The notes under the pieces: generated by a model
What the model was told of the DNA's origin: nothing
What the model saw: only the letters and a program-made list of their open reading frames with translations
Databases searched by the model: none
Position numbers and translations under genes: made by a program
Shown: positions 55,921 through 64,000 of the stretch, one piece after another
Position numbering within the stretch: the stretch's first letter is position 1
Layout: every line of letters starts with the position of its first letter
Source of the DNA: Polytrichum commune
Taxonomy: Eukaryota > Streptophyta > Polytrichopsida > Polytrichales > Polytrichaceae
Direction of reading: 5' to 3'
Assembly (NCBI GenBank): GCA_950295325.1
Contig: OX485805.1
Location: forward strand, 33,405,501-33,469,500
Length of the DNA: 64,000 nt

Positions 55921-57609
55921 CGGTCTAACTTCGTTAGTATGACACCCTTGATATTACGACACATTTTTGCATGACCAAACTTTTTAGTTCAAAACTCCCT
56001 TTTTTATATGACTACGACACTCGATAATACGACATTTAGAATCTCCGTTTTGTCATATTACAGAGGTAATTAATGCTAAAATTCCTTTCATCTATGTTAT
56101 GTATATTCAAAATACATCCATTTTCACTTGGGGATTACTTGGGAACTTCACTTGTTTTGGGGAACTTAATGATAATTAGGGTTACTAATGTAGAATGGAC
56201 ATGGTTAGGGTTAGAGTGACCTCCTTCTTATTCTTTTGTCAAATTATGAACCTCAAGATGTTTACAACATGGATGAGATTGGATTGTATTTTAGAGCACA
56301 TCCTAATAAAACATTGGTACAAGGGAAGGTGAAGGGTACGTTGGAAGTTACAAAAGGAGCATGTATCACTTGCTCTTGGTGTTAATTCAATTGGGATTGA
56401 TAAGCTGAAGTTGCTTGTGATTTATACGTCCAAGCAACCATGATGTTTTGGAAGGTGGTAGCCTCATGAGTATGTGCGGTAGCACTCAAATGAAACAACT
56501 TGGATGAAGAGGGATATATTTGAAGCTTGGATTTTGCAGCTCAACAATCAGTTCAAAGGTCAAAATCGAAAGGTGATTATGATTTGGGATAATGCATCTT
56601 CATATGTTGTTAGCTCAACCAAAGTTGGTAAGTCTCGTGGTTTGTCAACCTTGGAATTAAGAAACATAAGTTTGGTATTCCTTCCTCCCAATGTTACAAG
56701 CGTAGTTCAACCTCTGGATCAAGGTATAATAGCATCTTTCAAAATTTAGTACAAGAAGAAACTTTTGCATTGGGTTTTATCACAATATGATGATGCTACA
56801 TTGAAGAACTTAAGGAATGTGGTGCTTAGCATCAAACATGCTATCATGTGGAGTTATGAAGTATGGAGCGAGTTGGATGCACAAATAGTCCGGAATTGTT
56901 GGAGGATGGCGGGCATATTACATGCAACATAGAATGTTGATTTTGCCCTAGTTGATGAAAGGGAGGAGAATAGAATGCAAGACGAATCGGATGAACTTGG
57001 TGCTTTGTTTTCAAAGTTGCGATTGGGTGATGATGAGATGTCAATCGAGACTTACATTCAGAGGAAAGGGAAGAGATTACTGAGCTAAAATTGAGTATTG
57101 ATGAGTTGGTGGATGTTGCTTTGGGAATCAATTATGCACAAGGCTTTAATCTTAATGTTGATCTACATTTAGTATATGTGGACGATGTTGCTCCACCTAC
57201 AGTAAAGCTTAGTGATGCTAAACGTCATGCATCGTTGTTGTCTAATTTCTTATTAGACAACTCTTTACATTTTGGGTTAATGAAATTATTAGTTTTCAAA
57301 AGCAAGTAGGGAATTTAGATAAGATGACAATTGCTAACTAGGATAGGCAACACCAAAGATCTTTGAAGTCGTATTTCAAGAGTTCTTGAGAATATTTGTA
57401 TTTGTTTGGAGTTATAAGTTATTATTTCATACAATCTATGTTACTTGAACTTGTTGTATATATTTTTAAGGTCATATTGCTTATGTTTTTGTATTCCCTC
57501 GATAGTACGACAATTTAACGCCATTTGTCATATTAACGAGAAGACGACACCTTGATAATACGACATTTTTTGTGTTTCCCAAACGTGTCATACTAAAGAG
57601 GGAGAACAA
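55921..57609 (+). mobile_element. pogo/Tigger-like (Tc1-mariner) element, 1,689 bp
   Basis: TTAGTATGACAC at 55934-55945 has its inverse at 57585-57596, each 13 bases from a flanking TA (55919-55920 and 57610-57611), the expected TA target duplication. The outer 13 bases of the two ends have diverged. Subterminal DNA repeats GATAATACGACATT and TCATATTA(C/A) on both sides. A decayed DDE transposase lies inside. Confidence 0.65.
56240..57100 (+). pseudogene. pogo/jerky-like DDE transposase, decayed
   Basis: The plus strand reads VYNMDEIGLYFRAHPNKTL (first catalytic D), TLALGVNSIGIDKLKLLVIY after a frameshift, then from 56504 ETTW/MKRDIFEAWILQLN, VIMIWDNASSYVV (second D), ISLVFLPPNVTSVVQPLDQG (third D region) IIASFKI, a TAG at 56747-56749, then YKKKLLHWVLSQ and NVVLSIKHAIMWSYEVW. 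This is the DDE_1 superfamily order of Tigger/pogo/jerky transposases, about 250 residues of the catalytic domain. The N-terminal CENP-B-like helix-turn-helix was not found between the left end and 56240. Several stops and frameshifts make it inactive. Confidence 0.8.
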
Positions 57610-60600
57610 TATGTCATCTTCACCAATGGGGATGACAACATTATTCATCTTGTATATGTTTCCTTGGCAATGTGTGGTTGTTGTGAAGGAGGCATTCTTC
57701 TATGTGGACATACGTGGTTTGTTTGGTGCCTAGGTCAATGCATGATCCAAGTCAAGTCCTTCCGTGGTATCCACACTCATGAATTACACATTAGGGTCGC
57801 ATCATGTCTTGTGATAGCAGTCCCAAAAACATCATGTCACTGGGGGCCAAATCCAACACTTTGCCTAGGGGAAACCAACACAATCAACCCCTACTCCATT
57901 GTCAAATCAAATATTATTTTGTAATCAACATAATGGTCGATTTCATCGGGAAAATAATAAATTTAAATTTTCTTCCAAGGAAATTTTTGAATTGGTTGAT
58001 CTTGTTGTATGTTAGAAATCAACAAACAAATTACTAAAAAATGATGATAAGCAAAATGCTCAAAAATATGCCACATTTAGAGTCCATGGATTTTCATCTC
58101 TGGTATAAAGTTCATGATTTTATTCTTTAATTACTATGTATGATATAGGGGTAGAAATATGTATTCACTTGGTTTTTCAATGTGCATGGGACGACTTCCT
58201 AAAGATCACACCATGATCCATACATTGGGCCAAAATGGCTATCAAAGATGATCCATACAATATCACAATCAAGATTCTAAACCATAAATATTAGAGTCTA
58301 GAGCCTCCAAAAAAACTACACCTCAAACAACAACTACACATACATGCACTAACAACTTACAACCATTATGCCAAATGTAGTTAGATACTCGTCCTCACCA
58401 TATTGGCATGCATGCTACAATCAAATGGAAACCTCCCTAAGGACGATCCTATGCATACATATTCAAGAATGCCCATCCACTAAGCGCACATTTGCACTTC
58501 AAGCCAACCCCCTCTTAGTAATTACTGCACAAGTTGGAGGGGTGATTCTCTCCTGAAGAATTAACCAACTAGAAAACTCCCACCCTCTATAGTTGAAGAG
58601 AATAAACGTAAAAACTATACTAGATCACCATTAAATTATAACCTCACCTTAATCAAACTAAAACTAGACTGTAAATGGGAGCCAATGCTCCTCCCTTAGA
58701 AATATCCAACTTGTTACCAACATACATTGCCATGGAGCCCACTTGAAAAAAAAATTATTTACTTCCCATAACCTCTTATTTCTCCGCCTACCCCCAACAT
58801 GACTAGCCTCCTAGGGTACATATACGAAAAACAATGAAAATTAGTTGATTCAGCTAGGAAGAGTGGCTTGAAATTTTTGCAATATTTTTCCAAAGATGGA
58901 ATAGAGGAAATGACGAGCAATGCAAGTTGTTATATAATTTTATTCCATGTAGATAATTAGTGATGTTTTCTCAAAGAGGCAAATAAGTCAAATTTCCTAC
59001 TTGTACAATAGAGTCTCCCTAATTTGAGAATCAAAATATCCTGCTCTACATATGAATGCACACAAAGAAGTTAATTGAATGGCATTCAAAAGTGATTGCA
59101 AGTGGTGTGAAACAACACCTATCTGGCCAATTCACTGCATCCTTTTCAAGCCACAACTTTTACAATTAACCATTTTTGGTCCACGCAAGAATCATTGTAC
59201 CCCTTGTCTACTACACTAGAAGTCATCTTCATCTACCCCCCCCCCTCCATTTGAGAATAATCGATAGAAATGAAGAAACATGTATGAGTAGGTATATGAG
59301 TCAAGAAATGGAAATTGATGCCAAATTGAAATGAACATGAGAAATTTCAATAATTCTCAATGAAAATCTTCATGATTTAGACTTAGCATATAATGCTATA
59401 ACAATTTTACTATAAATTCCACTTTTTATACAAACAAGATAAATTTTTGGACATTATAGAACATAAAATCAAACTATAGCATTGCATAGTGCTATCTAGT
59501 AAGTGACAATATTGTTGTAGGTGAAATCTTTGTAAAACTAATGAGGTAATTTTATGCAAATAATATTATGTATACGTGCAAATAATAATTTATCTTGATA
59601 TGAATGGTTTCATACGGGCCCGCATTCTATAAGTTCATATGAAGTATGGGGCATTAGCTAACTTAGCCCCCATCTACTAGAAGATTTAGTTGAGAGCTCC
59701 AAGTTGTATTTTTGGGGAGTTTGATACTTGGAGTTGGCAAATGTAACAAAGCTTGAACTATTCAATCTTCAAGCTCTCAATTAAGGATTTCACATGATGC
59801 CACATCCTATGATAGTGATGTGACGGTGGACCAAAAATGGTCACGTTGGTAGGGTAAATCACTCAATTTACTCAAGGTAAATTAACATGGTCAGCCCTCT
59901 AGTCAATAGTGTGGTCGACTATTACATTGTAATTGACATGGTAATCAACCGCAAAACAAGACTTGACTAAAAAAGAAAAAAATGAAAGTTGAATTTTTTG
60001 GACTATAGATATTGTTGGCTACATGATCCAATGGTTCAAAAATTTTAGAATTTTAGAATTTTTGGTTTAGTAGTTGACCAAAGTAGTTGACTTGAGCAGT
60101 TGACCAAGAGTAATCGACCAAGAATAATCAACTAGCTGGTAGACTACTATTAGTAGTCAACTTCTAAATTTATTAAGAAAAAACAAACCCAAGAAAATGG
60201 AAATCATATGGACACTTAAATCTTGCATCTAACTTAGATCTATGCATATAATTTTAGACCATCTAGAATTATATGGTCTAAAATTTTATAGTTTTTCATA
60301 AGTTTTTGAATTAAAAAAAAATTACAACGTTTGCAAACATCACATCCCAACAAGATGCGATGTGATAGTGTCACGTCATTTGTAACGTGACGTGATTTGA
60401 CGGTTGAGGTCCGCATCACTTACATTTGCACATCCCTGTTCTCAATAGTTTGACCTACACCGCTTACACTTGTAAATTATTACCAAGTAAAGATGTTAAT
60501 TTATCATAATGTCTAAACAATCAATTCAACCTTTGTTGGTAAAGAAAAGAGATTTATGATAATCAATTACATAACTACATAATTTCAAATAGGATGTGAC

Positions 60601-61882
60601 ATTAAACAACATAGTGTAAAGTGGTCATGCTCAATGTAAGATATGAAGGAGGGGGCCTAGAAAATGAGAGGGAAAAGTCCATGGGTAGCTCAAGGTTTTG
60701 ACCTAGAGCTTGTAAAAAATGGCCAACTCTACATAGTATCCATCAAGGTACCATTCAAGCATTATGCACATGGTAAAGTTCAAGCTCCCAACCTAAATGC
60801 TCATGTGTAAAGTTGACATAAGTGCTGGGGGGGGGGGGGGGGGCACTGGCAAAAATGTAGAAAACCACGTGCAAGAAAATGTAAGGTGGATTTTATTCAA
60901 GACACGTAATTTTTATGTTTTTTTTAGATATACAATAGCATCCTTTAAATGTGAATTTGGGAATTATATATGATGTATGGTGTGGTTTAAGTTGTGGTAA
61001 TTTTTTAAAATTTAGATGTAAAGTAGCATAAATAAAATGAAGTTTGGATTTTATTTATTTGTAGGTTCAATGTAAATCATCTGCCATTAGTGGCATTGGA
61101 TAAAAAAATAAGCAAAATATATGTGGACATGTGGATGGATTTGCTCAAACAATCAACTTTGGATGAAAAGTATTGTCATCCGGCGATGGAAGGGTTACTT
61201 GGCTTATTTAGGGTTTCCTAGGGGGTTCAAGAACCATACACAATATGCTAAAGTTTATAGGTGATGGTTGTATGTGTGTAATATGCAAAGTAATATATGC
61301 GCAATGTAATGTATGCATAGTGTATTGTATGCGTAATGTATGTGTAGATTGTTCACACGAAATTTCTACTACTTATAAATAAGATAGGGTGATTATAATT
61401 ATGCGACTCTAAATTTTAAATATAATGATAGGGTGTTAGAAAATACCATCTAGTATAAATTTAGCTACTTATAGGGTGGAAAATATTCAAGGAAGGAAGG
61501 TAACTATCTCCCCCCCTCCCAATAAATAGGGGGTTCTTGCACGTGTATACATAAATCAAGTGTAGGTGCACCCCCCATGCATAAGTGAACTTGAACAAGC
61601 ATGTGTAAGAGGCTCCCCACCAATGAGATGGCTCAATTCTTCACACCAATGAGATGGCTCCTTTCTTCTCAACCTCCCTACATTGAAATATGCAAACAAG
61701 TTGCCCCGGGCTAATTTATTAACGTCCCACACTAATTTTGAGTATTTACTCATACAAAAGACAAATATAGTTATCTATTTTTATTGTAGTTCTATACGGA
61801 TGACATATATGATTTGACCCAAAATGATTTGCATTGGTAAAGAAACAACCTACACGCAAAGACAACCTAATTGCACATATCA
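57610..61882. other. Long AT-rich non-coding stretch
   Basis: No gene, RNA or bounded element was recognised. Noted only: several GTAGTTGACC/ AGTTGACTTG repeats at 60066-60160, a CACGTCA...TGACGTGA imperfect palindrome at 60392-60415, a G-run at 60826-60843, and alternating ATGTATGCGTAATGTA simple sequence near 61300-61345. Confidence 0.4.
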
Positions 61883-62189
61883 ATGTACACAAAATATGAT
61901 ATTTAGTGTTTGATTAGATTTAGTGTTTTACCACCCTACTCTGCTCAACACTAATTTTCAATTCTTTGATAATTAGTGTTAGACATAAATGCGCCGCCGC
62001 CGCCTTCCTTGTTGCCACCTCTTTCCTACTAAACACTAAATCCGTGCATGTGACTTTCACATATTACCATAGATGATATTCAGTGTTTGAGTTTACATTT
62101 AATGTTACTTACTTTCATAGGGTTAGTGATATTTAGTGTAGTGTTCGTATTTAGTGTATCTAACACTAAATATCATATTTAGTGTAGTG
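61883..62189. mobile_element. Inverted-repeat MITE with ATTTAGTGT motifs
   Basis: The right end, read inverted, begins CACTACACTAAATATGATAT (down from 62189). The left end has ACACAAAATATGATATTTAG at 61887-61906, matching 23 of 24 bases over the shared ACAC(T/A)AAATATGATATTTAGTGTT core. Inside, ATTTAGTGT and its inverse ACACTAAA(T) recur many times. The CACTAC end and internal short motifs suggest a small non-autonomous CACTA, but the left terminal four bases do not read CACT and no 3-bp duplication is evident. Confidence 0.55.
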
Positions 62190-64000
62190 AGTATACTCAA
62201 ATGAGTAGCCCAAACTATAACAAGGATTTCACGTACCTTGAGTTGCATAACAAGAACATGAGACAACTTCCATAAACCTGAGAACTTTTTCTTGAACTAC
62301 ACTAAATTGTCCTATTAGTATGGCTCACCATTTGGAGTTGCGCATTGGTATAACATTTTACTGAGAGTAAGTACCATCTTCTTCTACCCAAGTAACATAA
62401 ATAGTTGGCACGCACACCGAAGAATAAGATAAGAGTTAGTTGGTAGAAAATGTGATTGTTGATAAAAAGTTATAGCATACGTAAAGCAACTCAAAGTCCT
62501 GTACAGTCAGATAACCGCAAAAAGCAACGCAGACGTGGAGCCAAAGGCTGGGAATCTGCCCCCCCTACTACTAAAAATTCAATTAAAGGCAAGTCAACGG
62601 TGCCATGGGGGCAACCGGCTCCCCCACCCAATTGTGCCCTAAGCCGTAGTGTCCACGCGCTCTAGGAAAACCAAGACTTCCAAGCAAGAGTGATTGACAA
62701 CTTTGGCCCCCCCTCCCCCCTTTACTCGTGGCTTCCTATAACAAGTCAATGGCAAATGACATTGCTCCATTATCTCTCTTTATATAGCACTTCCCCGGTT
62801 TCAATACGCATTCGTGGGTGCATTACTACTACAGTTATAAGATATTAACTTGCATTTTCACTCACCCAACACAACTTCTTTTCGGAGTACACTTGGTCAA
62901 CTCCACACTCTAACCTCCCTAATATCATGCTCGTGGTAATCAAAGTGCATGTGATGTTAAGGAAGTTTGCAGTGTTAACATGGGTGCATGATACTATAGA
63001 ATTAGTGTAGCATGTGATATTATGGAATAATACAAAGGCGACATTGCAATAATGACAATGACGACAACGTGATGCGCGCGAGTGTGAGGATAGTGAATTC
63101 TTTGGTGGATTAGTTTAATGTCAAAACCTGTGATATATAGGAGTGAAATGTGACAACAAGGAGGGAGATCTAAGAGAGGGAGTGACATTACAAAGGTTAT
63201 GGTGTAGTGTCATTTATCCAATCATAAAGGCTCAACAATATTCCACCTAACTATTGACGATGATGTATGATATAGGTTGCAGAAAAAAAAACATAAAAGA
63301 CCCTTTAAAATCATAAAATGATAGTAGTATATTTATTTAGAATTTATAGGATGTATTGTCAAATATGTGTAAATTTAGATTTGGATATTGAGATTGTTAT
63401 GACTTGTTATTTGAATATCTACATGTACCTAGGGAAGGGATAATTAAAGTTGTCCCCCTACATGTTCACTTTGAAGAAGTATAATAATAGTAATAATTCA
63501 TGGTATTATAGGATATGAACTCAAATGAGAGAATTTAGGGGTATGTGTATAGAACATGCACATAACCAATGGTTGCAACTTGAATGGTTGAGCACTTTGG
63601 AGTTCATCACAAAGGGCACAAACCATGTGCAAACAAATAGTTTATCCCCTCCTCTTCACTTCCTCTCTCCATCTTTTTCAACCGCTTAAGGTGGCTTCCT
63701 ATGGGTGACTTTCCTAACATATGATTTTCATTCCACCCTACACCTATGATCCACCCCAATCATAGCCGGGATATTTGGGTGAGCCAGATATTTTCAACCA
63801 ACCATGTGGAAACCCAGGGGCTTGCCCTTGGAGGATATAGGTTCCAACTTGCTTGTATAAGGTGTTCACCTTCGAAAGGAGGCAGTAGTTGTTGGGGGGG
63901 CTTCATTCTCATTATGGCCATTTCGGGATTACATATAGATTTAGACCAACTTGAAATTCATAATTCACACCAGTGGCAACATTGGAGTTGTCTTTCTTTC
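62190..64000. other. Non-coding DNA to the window end
   Basis: No recognisable coding region or repeat boundary. A C-rich spot (CCCCCCCTCCCCCC) lies near 62706-62719. Short frames at 62456-62665 (plus) and 62994-63188 (minus) lack motifs. Confidence 0.4.

Noticed and set aside
55141-55964. PPR-like minus-strand fragments beside the pogo element
   Set aside because: Only loose spacing resemblance. No complete 35-residue PPR unit could be read.

Overview
This is nuclear DNA of a land plant with a large, repeat-rich genome. The evidence is one intron-less AP2-domain gene, plant-type splice sites, and relics of plant CACTA (En/Spm), hAT, Ty1/copia, LINE and pogo-type elements in long AT-rich non-coding DNA. 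No bacterial operons, rRNA or tRNA genes, or organelle genes were seen. The species cannot be fixed from sequence alone; a non-seed plant is possible but unproven.

Layout. 1-7.5 kb: non-coding repeats, a fold-back element, a Myb/SANT-like fragment and a relic of a restriction-like endonuclease from a retroelement. 7.5-8.8 kb: the 3' half of a decayed copia element on the minus strand. 8.8-10.1 kb: a four-exon pseudogene (plus strand) shaped like a DNA N4/N6-adenine/cytosine methyltransferase, followed by CACTA-like repeats. 11.0-12.8 kb: a frameshifted hAT transposase. 13.0-13.2 kb: a tRNA-derived SINE. 14.8-15.8 kb: a small ORF split near its start codon by a 667-bp non-autonomous hAT with an 8-bp target-site duplication.

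The centrepiece is a 14,058-bp CACTA transposon at 16456-30513. It has 29-bp terminal inverted repeats that differ at one base, a CAC target-site duplication, and subterminal arrays of AGTCATA/TATGACT. On its minus strand lie a TNP2-type transposase (TNP2, DUF4218 and DUF4216 regions, three exons whose frames join exactly, but three in-frame stops) and a separate two-exon gene. That second gene fuses the Cys/His transposase-associated motif to a SET (lysine methyltransferase-like) domain and has no stop or frameshift. Divergently on the plus strand is a multi-exon TNPA/Ptta-like gene, damaged by a 1.5-kb insertion in an exon, a T-tract frameshift and stops.

30.5-64 kb is mostly decayed repeat DNA. 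It holds a second CACTA end (34.6 kb), a LINE relic (37.4 kb), the AP2-domain gene (39.1-40.3 kb) with a TATA box and a decayed relative 4 kb downstream, (GCCCACCCAT)-like minisatellites (42 kb), possible exons of an unrecognised gene (44.8-46.3 kb), a direct-repeat pair (51.8/52.8 kb), a pogo/Tigger-like element with TA flanks (55.9-57.6 kb) and an AT-rich inverted-repeat element (61.9-62.2 kb).

Most notable: the window holds two methyltransferase-like genes associated with mobile DNA, a SET protein inside an otherwise well-delimited CACTA and an N4/N6-MTase-like pseudogene next to CACTA-like repeats. All calls come from reading the sequence; no database search was run.
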